In this document: piece by piece, positions 33,808-43,424 of the stretch
Numbering within the stretch: the stretch's first letter is position 1
How the letters are laid out: every line of letters starts with the position of its first letter
From: Actibacterium sp. 188UL27-1
GTDB taxonomy: Bacteria; Pseudomonadota; Alphaproteobacteria; Rhodobacterales; Rhodobacteraceae
NCBI RefSeq assembly: GCF_016901225.1
Contig: NZ_JAFEUL010000003.1
Location: 124,001-188,000, forward strand
Direction of reading: 5' to 3'
Length of the DNA: 64,000 nucleotides
The notes under the pieces: generated by a model
What the model saw: only the letters and a program-made list of their open reading frames with translations
What the model was told of the DNA's origin: nothing
Database searches by the model: none
Position numbers and translations under genes: made by a program

Positions 33808-34494
33808 CTATGCCACTAATCTATAACCGCCGGATTCGGTTACAAGAAGGCGGGCATTGGACGGATCTGGTTCTATTTTTTGACGAAGACGGTAAATATG
33901 TGTCTCCAATGTGTGGGTCGTTACCCCAGCATTGTACCCCCAAACCTCGTGCAGCAACACATCGCGGGCCACGACGCCCTCTGACGCGCGGTACAAGAAC
34001 TTGAGAATATTGGTTTCTTTCTCAGTCAGGCGGATCTTGCGATCCGTATCGTCGACCAGCATCTTCATCGCGGGCTTGAATGTGTAAGGGCCCAGTTGGA
34101 AGACAGCATCTTCGGACTGTTCGTGCTGCCGCAATTGGGCGCGAATCCGCGCGAGCAGGACGGGAAATTTAAACGGCTTGGTGACATAGTCGTTGGCGCC
34201 GGCATCCAGCCCCAGGATCGTATCGGAGTCGCTATCATGGCCAGTCAGCATCAGTACTGGGCATTTGACCCCTTGTTTGCGCATCAGGCGGCACAACTCG
34301 CGTCCATCCGTGTCAGGCAATCCGACGTCAAGGATGACCAGATCGTAGATCCCGGCCTTGACCTTCTCCATCGCCTCGGCGCCATTGCCGCCTTCAAACA
34401 CATCGAAGTCTTCGGTCATGACCAACTGCTCACTCAGCGCCTCGCGCAGATCGTCGTCATCATCGACGAGCAGGATTTTCTTTAGGTTCGCCAT
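33808..34494 (-). CDS. cenR: OmpR-family response regulator CenR
   Basis: 228-residue regulator. The receiver has DDDDD (11-15), the phospho-acceptor D56 in LVILDVGLPD, and the switch lysine in YVTKPF. The C-terminal winged helix contains IRLTEKETNILKFLYRA, EVWGYNAGVTTHTLETHIYRLRQKI and TESGGYRLVA. The sequence is very close to what I know of Caulobacter CenR, including GANDY and LRQHEQSEDAVFQLGPYTFKP; CenR is an essential regulator of the cell envelope in Caulobacter and Rhodobacter. No kinase gene (cenK) is adjacent. The envelope genes in this window are possible targets, but no binding site was identified. Confidence 0.83.
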   Translation of the reverse strand: MANLKKILLVDDDDDLREALSEQLVMTEDFDVFEGGNGAEAMEKVKAGIYDLVILDVGLPDTDGRELCRLMRKQGVKCPVLMLTGHDSDSDTILGLDAGANDYVTKPFKFPVLLARIRAQLRQHEQSEDAVFQLGPYTFKPAMKMLVDDTDRKIRLTEKETNILKFLYRASEGVVARDVLLHEVWGYNAGVTTHTLETHIYRLRQKIEPDPSNARLLVTESGGYRLVA

Positions 34495-34661
34495 AACCGG
34501 TCAACTCCTCCGTTGTCTGGATCACATCTGCGCATATCCGGCGCGTTCGGCAAGATATGCTGCAAACGTCTCACGGCCTCGTGTCGCAGAGGGCGGTTTT
34601 GTTTCATATTCCAACATATACCAGCTAGATGTTTCCGTATTCGTTACAGCTTGGCCTTCAT

Positions 34662-35723
34662 ATGACCCTGTCTTTGACACCCTCTGAACACCGCGCCCGG
34701 GCGCGCTCTGATTTTCGTATGGGCGTGCCCGTTGTCTTGAAACAGGATGAGGCCATGATCGTGGCCGCCGCCGCCGAAACGCTATCTGCTGACCGGATGA
34801 CAGCGTTGCAGGGATTGGGAGAGCCTGTTTTGGTGATCACGCGCCGCCGGGCGGAGACGCTGAAGGCCCGCGCCTACGACGGCAACCTGGCCCGGTTGCT
34901 GATGCCAGCAGATGCTGATTTGCGCTGGGTTCAGGCCGTGGCTGATCCGGCGACCGATTTGATGGCGCCGATGAAAGGCCCGTTTGCCAGCCAAAGAACC
35001 GGAACAGCCGATTTGCACGCCATGGGCCTGGCCCTGGCGAAAGAGGCGCGGTTGCTCCCGGCGCTGTTGGTCACGTCGGTCGCGACGCCTCCGCCAGATC
35101 TGGTTGTGTTGGACATGTCGGATCAGATCGTGGCGGCGCAATACACTGACGTGATCTGGGCCAAACTGCCAATGACGGTGGCAAAGGAGGGGCGGCTTCA
35201 CGTCTTTCGCCCCGATGACGGTGGAGAAGAGCACTACGCGGTCGAGATCGGCCGCCCGGCCCGCGACACGCCTGTTCTGGCGCGCCTGCATTCCGCGTGT
35301 TTGACGGGTGATCTGCTGGGCAGCTTGAAATGCGATTGCGGCCCACAATTGCGTGCAGCCCTAGCCGCCATGGGGGGTGAAGGCAGCGGCATCTTGTTAT
35401 ACCTGAACCAGGAGGGGCGCGGGATCGGGCTTGCCAACAAGATGCGCGCCTATGCCCTGCAGGATCAGGGATTTGATACAGTTGAGGCCAATCACCGTCT
35501 GGGCTTTGAAGATGACGAACGGGATTTTCGGATCGGGGCAAAGCTTTTGTCCCGTCTGGGGTTCGATCAGCTTCGGTTGATGACAAACAACCCGGCCAAG
35601 ATCGCAATGATGGAGGCACAGGGGATCCGCGTGACCGAACGGGTGCCGCTTCATGTGGGTGAGACCGAAGAAAACCGGGCCTATCTGGCGACCAAAGCCG
35701 CCAAATCGGGTCACATGCGATGA
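34662..35723 (+). CDS. ribA: GTP cyclohydrolase II RibA
   Basis: 353-residue enzyme for the first step of riboflavin synthesis. The C-terminal half is canonical: ARLHSACLTGDLLGSLKCDCG holds the three zinc cysteines, and LLYLNQEGRGIGLANKMRAY, GFEDDERDF and LLTNNPAKI-type (here LMTNNPAKI) follow. The N-terminal ~150 residues form an extra domain without the catalytic residues of DHBP synthase, as is common in alphaproteobacteria. ATG 34662 is the last start before the conserved part. The stop overlaps the L,D-transpeptidase start (ATGA). Confidence 0.9.
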   Translation: MTLSLTPSEHRARARSDFRMGVPVVLKQDEAMIVAAAAETLSADRMTALQGLGEPVLVITRRRAETLKARAYDGNLARLLMPADADLRWVQAVADPATDLMAPMKGPFASQRTGTADLHAMGLALAKEARLLPALLVTSVATPPPDLVVLDMSDQIVAAQYTDVIWAKLPMTVAKEGRLHVFRPDDGGEEHYAVEIGRPARDTPVLARLHSACLTGDLLGSLKCDCGPQLRAALAAMGGEGSGILLYLNQEGRGIGLANKMRAYALQDQGFDTVEANHRLGFEDDERDFRIGAKLLSRLGFDQLRLMTNNPAKIAMMEAQGIRVTERVPLHVGETEENRAYLATKAAKSGHMR

Positions 35724-36214
35724 GGTCAACCGATCTGGTCGTGGGTCGCTGGGGGGTGCGGTTCCGCGGGCGACACTTTCCGGCGGCGATCGGAAAGGGT
35801 GGTCTGACCAGGGACAAGCGCGAAGGCGACGGCGCCACACCGTGCGGAGCCCATCGCATTGTCGGGCTTTTGTACCGACCGGACCGGGTGGCTCGGCCCA
35901 CGGATTGGGCTGTAGCGATCCGCCCCGGCGATCTATGGTCTGACGATCCGCGTGATCCCGATTACAATCTGATGGTGCGTACACCCCATCGGTTCAGTCA
36001 TGAACAGTTGCGCCGTGCCGATCCGTTGTATGACATGGTTCTGCTGACCGACTGGAACTGGCCCGAAGGGCGCCGCGGCCGCGGCTCCGCCATCTTTCTG
36101 CATGCTTGGCGCAAGCCGCGCCATCCGACAGAGGGTTGTATTGCCTTTCGTCCGGATCACCTGGCTTGGATCGTGCGGCGGATCGGGTACGAGACAAGGG
36201 TGATCATCTCCTAA
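35720..36214 (+). CDS. L,D-transpeptidase family protein (YkuD)
   Basis: 164-residue single-domain YkuD protein. Catalytic residues lie in AIFLHAWRKPRHPTEGCIAF, the H-x(14)-S/T-x-G-C-x-A/R motif with the nucleophilic cysteine. GDGATPCGAHRI near residue 37 is the usual T-P-x-G strand. No signal peptide is seen, as in the short alphaproteobacterial relatives, so localisation is uncertain. It would make or edit 3-3 peptidoglycan cross-links. Translation is coupled to ribA. Confidence 0.85.
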   Translation: MRSTDLVVGRWGVRFRGRHFPAAIGKGGLTRDKREGDGATPCGAHRIVGLLYRPDRVARPTDWAVAIRPGDLWSDDPRDPDYNLMVRTPHRFSHEQLRRADPLYDMVLLTDWNWPEGRRGRGSAIFLHAWRKPRHPTEGCIAFRPDHLAWIVRRIGYETRVIIS

Positions 36215-36243
36215 CCAGTCAAATACCCGCACTGGATTTGGCT

Positions 36244-36894
36244 CTAACCGTAGTCGCGTTCGCCAAAGATCGCAGAACCCACGCGGATATGCGTGGCACC
36301 CAAGGCGGTGGCCTTTTCAAAATCCCCGCTCATCCCCATGCTCAACCCTGACAGACCGTTGCGCGCGGCAATCTTGGCCAGTAATGCAAAATGCAGGCTG
36401 GCCTCTTCATCAACCGGGGGCAGGCACATCAAGCCTTTTACGGGCAGTTCCATGGACTGGCATTCCCCGACAAAGGCATCGGCTTCACCGGGCAAAATGC
36501 CCGCTTTCTGCGCCTCCTCGCCCGTATTGACCTGAATGAACAGATCCGGGCAGGCGCCGGTTTCCTGGGCCAAACGTGCCAGGGTCTTGGCCAGTTTGGG
36601 GCGATCAACCGAGTGGATCACATCAAACAGTTCCATCGCTTGCCGGGCTTTGTTGGTCTGAAGCGGACCAATGAGATGCAGATCGATATCCGAATATTGC
36701 GCCTGGAAATCGGGCCATTTTCCGGCCGCTTCCTGAACCTTGTTTTCCCCGTATATCCGATGACCTTCATCCAAAACCGCCTTCACCCGATCATTCGGTT
36801 GAACCTTTGACACGGCGATCAGGGTGGTCTGTCCGGCGCGCCCGGCTTTCTCCTCTGCCTTGGCGATGCGGCCTTGGATTGCGGATAATGACAT
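36244..36894 (-). CDS. yggS: YggS family PLP homeostasis protein
   Basis: 216-residue PLP-binding barrel protein without known catalytic activity; it balances free PLP and amino acid pools. The PLP lysine is K30 in LIAVSKVQP. HLIGPLQTNKA, VNTGEEAQKAGI and GLSGLSMGMSGDFEKA with the phosphate-binding S-x-G-M-S-x-D motif are present, and IRVGSAIFGERDY closes the protein. GAGGAG precedes the start. It follows the sulfotransferase gene by three bases on the same strand. Confidence 0.93.
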   Translation of the reverse strand: MSLSAIQGRIAKAEEKAGRAGQTTLIAVSKVQPNDRVKAVLDEGHRIYGENKVQEAAGKWPDFQAQYSDIDLHLIGPLQTNKARQAMELFDVIHSVDRPKLAKTLARLAQETGACPDLFIQVNTGEEAQKAGILPGEADAFVGECQSMELPVKGLMCLPPVDEEASLHFALLAKIAARNGLSGLSMGMSGDFEKATALGATHIRVGSAIFGERDYG

Positions 36895-36897
36895 CGG

Positions 36898-38367
36898 TTA
36901 CTCCTCTATTCCGTAGGCCTGGATGAACGGCTGTAGCTCCGTCTCATAGCGCCGCCATGCCTGTCGGGACGACCGATAGATCGGCTGACGCACCTGATGC
37001 ACGCTCAGGGTTTTCACGGTCCGGGGATTTTCGTGGAAGTTCAGGCAGGCCTCGTGCCAATCCAGACCCGCCGCCGCGATCAACTCTCTGGTTTTGGTCT
37101 CTGGATCTGCGACGAGATCCTCATAGGCAATTTCGACCAAATCATCGGGCATGGCCTCTCGCCAGAATGCCATCATGCGGTCGTAACTGCGGATATAGGC
37201 CGCGATATGCGTCAGGTCATAGGCATAACGGTGCCGCCCCGGGGCAAAAACGTTCTTGTAAATCGACAACGCAATATCGCGTGGGTCTCGTGTCACGATG
37301 ATGAACCGCGCACCGGGCAAGGCCTGCTTCAACACGCCGATGATCAGATGGGTCTGAATGGATTTATCTGTGACATGTCCCTGTGGCACGGTGGTTTTGG
37401 CCACCGCTTCAAGATACTGCGCACCAAGCATATGCAGATCTTGCAATGTCAGATCTGTCAGTCGTTTCAGACCCTTGGCAGGATCTCCCAGCAGACCGTA
37501 TGCGGCTCGCAAGCCATGCCCCATTTCACCGCCACCGATGACGTCGGGATGGCTGGCAATGATCTGTTCCACCAGGGTGGTGCCGGATCGTGGAAGCCCC
37601 GAGACAAAGATCGGGGTGATGTCCGGATGAGGTTCTGTCGGAGCCCAGGCAAAGTCAAAGCCTTCAAACGCTGTGATCAGGGCATCAATCTCAGCCTCTC
37701 GCGCCGTTGGATCGAACGGGTGCAGGTCGGCCATGGCTCTATTCGCGGGATCAAGAAACCGGAACACCTGATCGGTTTGACCCGTTTCTTCCATCACCTT
37801 GGCCAATGCAAATCCCAAATGTGATCGGCTGCGTCCCTGTACGGTTTTGTCCGCCCAGGCCCTTTTCATGGAGCCGATCAGCGGATCACCCTTGGCAAGC
37901 TTCTTGGTCGCCAGGAAGGTGCGGTATAGTTCCCCCTCCTTTGGGGCCAGTTTCAGCGCCTTGCGAAACTCCGCCTCAGCTTTGGGGAATTCACCGGCCC
38001 GTTGCAGCAGAAGCGCTTTGTCGGCTCTGGGCTTGATGGCCTTGGGGTTCAGCTTGATCAACGCGTCATAGGTGGTTGTCGCCGATGCGATATCACCGGT
38101 CTCTATCAGGGCATGGGCCAGCACCGTCAGAATGGCCGGTTCGTTGGGGTTTCCCTGCGCGGCCTTTGTGAGGGACGCAACAGCATCCTCCCAGTTGCCC
38201 ATACGGGCGGCAATCTGGCCAAGCTGAAACTGTATGGCAGGGTGGCCGGGCTGCGCCATCAGAAGCTTTTGATAAGCGGCGCGGGCCTCGTGCAACCTGC
38301 CGGCCTTTTGCAAAGCGCCGGCTTGGTTGAACAACGCCTTCATCTGATCTTTGGTCATCGACAGCAT
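36898..38367 (-). CDS. TPR-containing sulfotransferase
   Basis: 489-residue protein. About residues 8-185 hold tetratricopeptide repeats (AGRLHEARAAYQKLLMAQPG, GNWEDAVASLTKAAQGNPNE, GEFPKAEAEFRKALKLAPKE). Residues 245-480 form a PAPS-dependent sulfotransferase: FVSGLPRSGTTLVEQII is the 5'-phosphosulfate loop, and FIIVTRDPRDIALSIYKN holds the 3'-phosphate site. This architecture is frequent in marine alphaproteobacteria. The acceptor is unknown; carbohydrates or exported peptides are possible. It yields PAP, which CysQ (22236) would remove. GGGGGAG lies upstream of ATG 38367. Confidence 0.9.
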   Translation of the reverse strand: MLSMTKDQMKALFNQAGALQKAGRLHEARAAYQKLLMAQPGHPAIQFQLGQIAARMGNWEDAVASLTKAAQGNPNEPAILTVLAHALIETGDIASATTTYDALIKLNPKAIKPRADKALLLQRAGEFPKAEAEFRKALKLAPKEGELYRTFLATKKLAKGDPLIGSMKRAWADKTVQGRSRSHLGFALAKVMEETGQTDQVFRFLDPANRAMADLHPFDPTAREAEIDALITAFEGFDFAWAPTEPHPDITPIFVSGLPRSGTTLVEQIIASHPDVIGGGEMGHGLRAAYGLLGDPAKGLKRLTDLTLQDLHMLGAQYLEAVAKTTVPQGHVTDKSIQTHLIIGVLKQALPGARFIIVTRDPRDIALSIYKNVFAPGRHRYAYDLTHIAAYIRSYDRMMAFWREAMPDDLVEIAYEDLVADPETKTRELIAAAGLDWHEACLNFHENPRTVKTLSVHQVRQPIYRSSRQAWRRYETELQPFIQAYGIEE

Positions 38368-38410
38368 AGCGTACTCCCCCTCAGTCCCGCTCTGCTATTC
38401 CCGTCCCCCA

Positions 38411-38440
38411 CAAAAGAAAAGAGCGGGCCAAGGCCCGCTC
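38411..38440 (-). terminator. Terminator of the porin gene
   Basis: Perfect 9-bp stem GAGCGGGCC / GGCCCGCTC with a 2-nt centre; on the minus strand followed by TTTTCTTTTG. Confidence 0.8.
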
Positions 38441-38464
38441 CTTCCATCCAAATCCCAGTTGGGA

Positions 38465-39574
38465 TCAGAAGCTCATGCTCAAACCCAGCGAGAAGCTGTC
38501 TGTGTCTGTATCTTCGTCGCGCGAGTCATCGGTGAATGTGCTGTCGCTGTAACCGGCCAGAACCGACAAACCACCACCAAGATCATAACCTGCGTTCAAA
38601 GCAAAACCTTCAGCGCTGTCACCGTTGCCAAAGTCGAACTCACCATAGTTAGCAGCCACAGTCAGCGCACCAGTTGTGTATGCCACACCAAGAGAAACGT
38701 GGTTCGAGTCTTCAATGAAGAGCACGTCACCGTCCGCATATGTCAGTACGGCTGAAAAACCGTTATCCAGAGCAGCCGATACGGAGAGCGCGAAGATATC
38801 AGCTGTTTCGCCCAGATCACTGTCACCGTCTTCGTCGATCAGACCAACACCCGGCGAGTTTAGCGCGTCTCCAAAGAACTCACCACCAACGTTGGCGTCA
38901 GCATCAATAGACTGGAAACCACCACCAACGGTGACACTACCAGCCCCGATGTCAAAGCTGTAACGGGCGGCCAAAGCAAAACCGGCATCGAGCTCATCTA
39001 CGGCAGCAAAAGTCTCAGATCCATCTGCTGCAATAGTACCGTCGCCATCTTTATCGATGTCGATGTTACCTGTACCGCCTTGTTCGACCGAAATCGCGAC
39101 TGCGAAGGCGTCGAAGGTGTATTCGTAGCGCATGATCTGGCCATCATATGCACCAGCACCGTCATGGAACGAACCGAAGAAGCCGAAATGATCGGTTTCA
39201 TCATCTGCGATCGACCCTGGGTGACCAATGTTTTGGTCTTGCAGGGCGAAGTCGAGAGCACCGTCAGTATCACCCAACGTTACCTTACCGAAATCACCGG
39301 AGATAAATACGGCAAAGTCAGCATCAGACTTTTCGCCATCGGCATCCAGGTCAGGTGCTTCGTCCAAATCGACGGATACGCCAAACTGCAAGCCACCGTC
39401 TGTTTCGCCGGTCATATCAAAGGTAACGTCAACATCGCTCCAGAACTGGGTCGTGTCGTTATGGCGATCACCACCAACAATACCCATTTCTGCCGAACCC
39501 GAGATCGACACTTCTGCAGCCGCCATGCCGGCCATGCCGACGATTGCGGTGGAAGCGAGAAGAATTTTTTTCAT
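38465..39574 (-). CDS. Outer-membrane porin (Gram-negative porin, Rhodobacter type)
   Basis: 369 residues with signal peptide MKKILLASTAIVGMAGMAAA and a C-terminal phenylalanine (SFSLGLSMSF), the signal for BAM-dependent outer-membrane insertion. The mature part is a 16-stranded-barrel type sequence rich in aspartate and glycine, with alternating hydrophobic strands such as VSISGSAEMGIVGG and DADFAVFISGDFGKVTLGD. It resembles the Rhodobacter capsulatus porin family. The strong acidic bias of loops fits a marine host and cation preference. Monocistronic with its own terminator. Confidence 0.9.
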   Translation of the reverse strand: MKKILLASTAIVGMAGMAAAEVSISGSAEMGIVGGDRHNDTTQFWSDVDVTFDMTGETDGGLQFGVSVDLDEAPDLDADGEKSDADFAVFISGDFGKVTLGDTDGALDFALQDQNIGHPGSIADDETDHFGFFGSFHDGAGAYDGQIMRYEYTFDAFAVAISVEQGGTGNIDIDKDGDGTIAADGSETFAAVDELDAGFALAARYSFDIGAGSVTVGGGFQSIDADANVGGEFFGDALNSPGVGLIDEDGDSDLGETADIFALSVSAALDNGFSAVLTYADGDVLFIEDSNHVSLGVAYTTGALTVAANYGEFDFGNGDSAEGFALNAGYDLGGGLSVLAGYSDSTFTDDSRDEDTDTDSFSLGLSMSF

Positions 39575-39808
39575 CGTTTTCCCTCGTTAGTCTCTAAAGA
39601 GTGCACCGCAACCCGGGAATCCGAATTGGGTATGAGCCTTACTCGCGCTAACACCCGTTCATTGCAAGGCGCACCGCTCCCCGTGTCAGCGGGACAGAAA
39701 AATTGGTGCAGCTTTGCCACACTGCACCCAGCCCCCGAAAATTGAAAAACCTTGTGAGCCCCAGGACCTTAAGATAGACCGCGATAAAACAGGTGTCAGG
39801 GCAGCGGG

Positions 39809-40327
39809 ATGAGCTTTGTAAAGATAGTGCGTTTGAGCGGCATGGCGGCGTTGATCACCACGTTGGCGGCCTGCGGTGGCGGAGGCAGCAATCCCTTTGG
39901 CGGCGATAGCGGTCTACTACGGCGGGGCAATGCCCCTGACAACCGCTCAATCACGGAGCGGCAAGTGGCAGAGAACACTCGCCAGTCCACGATCCTTGAT
40001 CTGTTCACAAATGCCGATGACCCAAAGGTGACAGTCGAGGTCAACAAATACCTGTGGAATGCATCGCTTGATGTTCTGAACTTTCTTCCGATCCAGTCGG
40101 TTGATCCGTTTTCGGGCGTGATCACCACGGGCTTTGGCACACCGCCCGGTGGTGGCCGCGCCTATCGTGCAACTGTCCTGGTGCAGGATCCAGCTTTGGA
40201 AGCGCGGTCCTTGAAGGTGGCCTTGGCCACTCGCGGTGGCCCTGTCAGCGCCGAAACCCAGCGCGCTGTTGAGGATGCGATCCTGACCCGCGCCCGTCAG
40301 CTGCGGCTACGGGATGCTGATCTATAG
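39809..40327 (+). CDS. DUF3576 lipoprotein
   Basis: 172 residues with a lipoprotein signal (LITTLAACGGGG, lipobox L-A-A-C at about 18-21). The DUF3576 domain shows NKYLWNASLDVLNFLPIQSVDPFSGVI-type residues (NKYLWNASLDVL, then SVDPFSGVITTGFGTPPG) and ARQLRLRDADL at the end. The family is conserved in alphaproteobacteria and is probably an outer-membrane assembly or envelope protein; no function is known. It is divergent from the porin gene and ends 30 nt before a terminator. Confidence 0.88.
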   Translation: MSFVKIVRLSGMAALITTLAACGGGGSNPFGGDSGLLRRGNAPDNRSITERQVAENTRQSTILDLFTNADDPKVTVEVNKYLWNASLDVLNFLPIQSVDPFSGVITTGFGTPPGGGRAYRATVLVQDPALEARSLKVALATRGGPVSAETQRAVEDAILTRARQLRLRDADL

Positions 40328-40356
40328 ACACTTCGCCCGCTGACACTCTATGACCG

Positions 40357-40384
40357 CGCCGGGCCAACTGCCCGGCGTTTTTAT
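40357..40384 (+). terminator. Terminator after the DUF3576 gene
   Basis: Perfect 8-bp stem CGCCGGGC / GCCCGGCG with loop CAACT, followed by TTTTTAT. Confidence 0.85.
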
Positions 40385-40399
40385 ATTCAGGTGAGATCG

Positions 40400-42949
40400 A
40401 TGTCCAAACTGAACCCCGCCGAGATTGAACCGAAATGGCAGGCTGCCTGGAATGATACGGGCACCTTCACGGCTGTGCGTGATCCGGCCAAACCCAAATA
40501 CTACGTGCTGGAAATGTTCCCCTACCCATCCGGCAACCTGCATATCGGCCATGTGCGCAACTACACGATGGGGGATGTCGTCGCCCGCTACAAGATCGCG
40601 ACAGGCCACGCAGTGCTGCATCCGATGGGATGGGATGCGTTCGGCCTGCCCGCCGAAAACGCCGCGATCGAGAAAAAGCTGCATCCCGGCGCCTGGACCC
40701 GCCAGAATATCGAGGCGATGAAAAAACAGTTCCGCATGCTGGGCCTGTCCCTGGATTGGAGCCGGGAATTCGCGACCTGTGACCCAGATTACTATGGCCA
40801 CCAGCAGGCCTTGTTCATCGATTTTATGGAAAAGGATCTGATTTACCGCAAAGATGCGGTGGTGAATTGGGACCCGGTCGATATGACTGTGCTGGCCAAT
40901 GAACAGGTGATTGACGGCAAGGGCTGGCGCTCGGGCGCGGTGGTCGAGCGTAAGGATCTGACCCAGTGGTTCTTCAAGATCAGCGACTATGCAGAGGAGT
41001 TGCTGGACGCGTTGGACGGCCTGAACAACTGGCCCGACAAGGTGCGCCTGATGCAGGCCAACTGGATCGGCGAGTCGCGCGGTCTGCAATTCGCCTTCGA
41101 CCTGTCCGCCCCGGCGGCGGGGCAGACGCGGATCGAAGTCTACACGACCCGGCCCGACACGCTGATGGGTGCGTCCTTTGTCGGGATCTCGCCCGATCAT
41201 CCGCTGACCAAGGCGTTAGAGGCTGATAATGCTGACATCGCAGCCTTCTGTGCCAAATGTCGCAAGACCGGCACCAGCGAGGAGGCCATGGAAAAGGCCG
41301 AGAAGCTGGGCTTTGATACCGGCCTGAAGGTGCGACACCCACTGAATCCCAACTGGGAATTGCCGGTCTGGATCGCCAACTTCATCCTGATGGACTATGG
41401 TACCGGCGCGATCTTTGCCTGCCCGGCCCATGACCAGCGCGACCTGGATTTCTGCCGCAAATACGATCTGCCGGTGGTCGATACATTTTTTGCGTTGGAC
41501 AATCCTGTCCCCGCGGGGACAGAGGCGTTTGTGCCCCCCAAGACGGAAAAGGTGCGCTGGGTGAACCACTTTGCGGGTCTGGATGTGGCAACGGGGCAAG
41601 AGGCCATCGATACCACCATCGACTTTGCCGAACAGGCGGGTTGGGGGCGGGGCGTCACTCAATTCCGGTTGCGCGATTGGGGGTTGAGCCGCCAACGCTA
41701 TTGGGGGTGCCCGATCCCGGTGGTGCATTGCCCCAATTGCGGCGTGGTGCCCGAGAAGAAAGAAAACCTGCCGATCAAGCTGCCCGAGGATGTGAATTTC
41801 GACGTTCCCGGAAATCCGCTGGATCGCCACCCGACATGGCGCAATGTCGCCTGCCCGGCCTGTGGCCAGCCAGCCCTGCGAGAGACGGACACGATGGACA
41901 CTTTCGTGGACAGTTCCTGGTATTTCGCCCGGTTCACCAATTCCGATGCCGCAACCCCGACCGTGGCGGAGGATACCAGATATTGGATGAACGTTGACCA
42001 GTATATCGGCGGGGTGGAGCATGCGATCCTGCATCTGCTTTATTCTCGGTTCTTCGCGCGGGCCATGCATGTCTGCGGCCACTTGCCCGCCGCGGCAATC
42101 GAGCCGTTTGACGCCCTGTTTACCCAGGGCATGGTCACCCACGAGATCTATGAAACCCGCGATGCCAATGGACGATCCGTCTATCACCTGCCGGAGGAGG
42201 TATCGGACGGCAAGTTGAAGAAGACGGGGGAGACGGTGAAGATCATCCCCTCGGCAAAAATGTCGAAATCAAAGAAGAATGTGGTGGATCCGGCGGCGAT
42301 CATCGCGTCCTACGGCGCGGATACCGCGCGCTGGTTTGTCATGTCCGACAGCCCGCCCGAACGCGATGTGGAATGGACAGCCGCCGGCGCGGAGGCCGCG
42401 TTCAAGCATCTGAGCCGGGTCTACCGGATCGCGGCTGAGTTGGTCGCTGATACTTCGGACGGCACAGCGGAGGACGCGGAGGCCCTGGCCCGTGTCGCCG
42501 CCCGCGCCATCCAGGATGTGACGGACGGGATCGAGGGGTTCCAGTTCAACACCTCGGTCGCCAAGCTTTATGCGTTCACCAATAGCGTCGCCAGATCGAA
42601 GGCGTCTGCTGAGGCGCGGCGGGAGGCGATGCGCGTCATGGCGCAGCTGATGCAGCCCATGACCCCGCACCTGGCCGAAGAGGTCTGGTCGATGCTGGGC
42701 GGTGCTGGTCTGGTCATCGATGCGCCCTGGCCCAAGGCCAACCCGGCGTTGCTGGTCGATGACACGGTGATCCTGCCGATCCAGATCAATGGCAAACGCC
42801 GGGCCGAGATCAGCGTGGCCAAGGATGCCAGTAAAGAGGCCATTGAAAAGATGGCGCTGGGCACCGATGCTGTGCAAAAGGCGTTGGACGGCGGGGTGCC
42901 GAAAAAGCTGATCGTGGTGCCGGGGCGGATCGTGAATGTGGTTATATAA
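40400..42949 (+). CDS. leuS: Leucyl-tRNA synthetase
   Basis: 849-residue class I synthetase. HIGH motif is in [20 protein letters not shown] is in [14 protein letters not shown], and the editing (CP1) domain lies between, with [20 protein letters not shown]. Zinc-type cysteine pairs occur in [10 protein letters not shown] and [12 protein letters not shown] 40400 is preceded by AGGTGA; an upstream GTG at 40391 would overlap that site. A coding copy of the 16-bp palindrome lies at 41506-41521 ([10 protein letters not shown]). It is first in the leuS-lptE-holA operon; a tRNA-Leu(CAG) is also in the window, at 63777. Confidence 0.96.
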   Translation: MSKLNPAEIEPKWQAAWNDTGTFTAVRDPAKPKYYVLEMFPYPSGNLHIGHVRNYTMGDVVARYKIATGHAVLHPMGWDAFGLPAENAAIEKKLHPGAWTRQNIEAMKKQFRMLGLSLDWSREFATCDPDYYGHQQALFIDFMEKDLIYRKDAVVNWDPVDMTVLANEQVIDGKGWRSGAVVERKDLTQWFFKISDYAEELLDALDGLNNWPDKVRLMQANWIGESRGLQFAFDLSAPAAGQTRIEVYTTRPDTLMGASFVGISPDHPLTKALEADNADIAAFCAKCRKTGTSEEAMEKAEKLGFDTGLKVRHPLNPNWELPVWIANFILMDYGTGAIFACPAHDQRDLDFCRKYDLPVVDTFFALDNPVPAGTEAFVPPKTEKVRWVNHFAGLDVATGQEAIDTTIDFAEQAGWGRGVTQFRLRDWGLSRQRYWGCPIPVVHCPNCGVVPEKKENLPIKLPEDVNFDVPGNPLDRHPTWRNVACPACGQPALRETDTMDTFVDSSWYFARFTNSDAATPTVAEDTRYWMNVDQYIGGVEHAILHLLYSRFFARAMHVCGHLPAAAIEPFDALFTQGMVTHEIYETRDANGRSVYHLPEEVSDGKLKKTGETVKIIPSAKMSKSKKNVVDPAAIIASYGADTARWFVMSDSPPERDVEWTAAGAEAAFKHLSRVYRIAAELVADTSDGTAEDAEALARVAARAIQDVTDGIEGFQFNTSVAKLYAFTNSVARSKASAEARREAMRVMAQLMQPMTPHLAEEVWSMLGGAGLVIDAPWPKANPALLVDDTVILPIQINGKRRAEISVAKDASKEAIEKMALGTDAVQKALDGGVPKKLIVVPGRIVNVVI
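41505..41522. repeat. Palindrome CTGTCCCCGCGGGGACAG (coding copy 3)
   Basis: 18-bp perfect palindrome inside leuS, identical to the intergenic copy at 3861-3878. The 16-bp core encodes V-P-A-G-T in frame. Confidence 0.85.
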
Positions 42950-43424
42950 CAGACGTTTGGCCCTGCTCGGCCTGGGCGCGCTGGCGGCTTGCGGGTTTGA
43001 ACCCGCCTTCGCCCCGGGCGGGTCGGGTGACCAGTTGCGCGGCCAGCTTTTGGTTTCGGCCCCCAAGGATCGCCAGGATTTCGACTTTGTTGCGCGGCTG
43101 GAGGATCGGTTGGGTCGCAACGGGGCGGCACCCTATGGGTTGAACTATGATATCTCGACGAGCATTGATGGGCTTGCGATTACGCCGGACCAGACGACCC
43201 AGCGGTTCAACCTGGAAGGTCGCGTTGATTTTCAGGTGATCGAGAATGCGTCGGGCGCCGTGTTGACCAGTGGGCGGGTGAACTCGTTCACCTCCTACTC
43301 GACCACGGGCACGACCGTGGCCACGCGGGCCGCCGAACGCGATGCCTATGCGCGGCTGGTCGTCATTCTGGCGGATCAATTGATCACCCGACTGATCGTC
43401 ACCGGCGATCGCTGGCTGCCGTGA
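42936..43424 (+). CDS. lptE: LPS-assembly lipoprotein LptE
   Basis: 162-residue lipoprotein. The N-terminus [21 protein letters not shown] has a lipobox ending at the cysteine at about residue 19. The mature part shows an alternating beta pattern, SSTDSITR-like weak similarity and [21 protein letters not shown] (here [15 protein letters not shown]), which is characteristic of alphaproteobacterial LptE. It plugs the LptD barrel in the outer membrane to complete LPS export. It overlaps leuS by 14 nt and holA by 4 nt, the usual leuS-lptE-holA order. Confidence 0.9.
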   Translation: MWLYNRRLALLGLGALAACGFEPAFAPGGSGDQLRGQLLVSAPKDRQDFDFVARLEDRLGRNGAAPYGLNYDISTSIDGLAITPDQTTQRFNLEGRVDFQVIENASGAVLTSGRVNSFTSYSTTGTTVATRAAERDAYARLVVILADQLITRLIVTGDRWLP

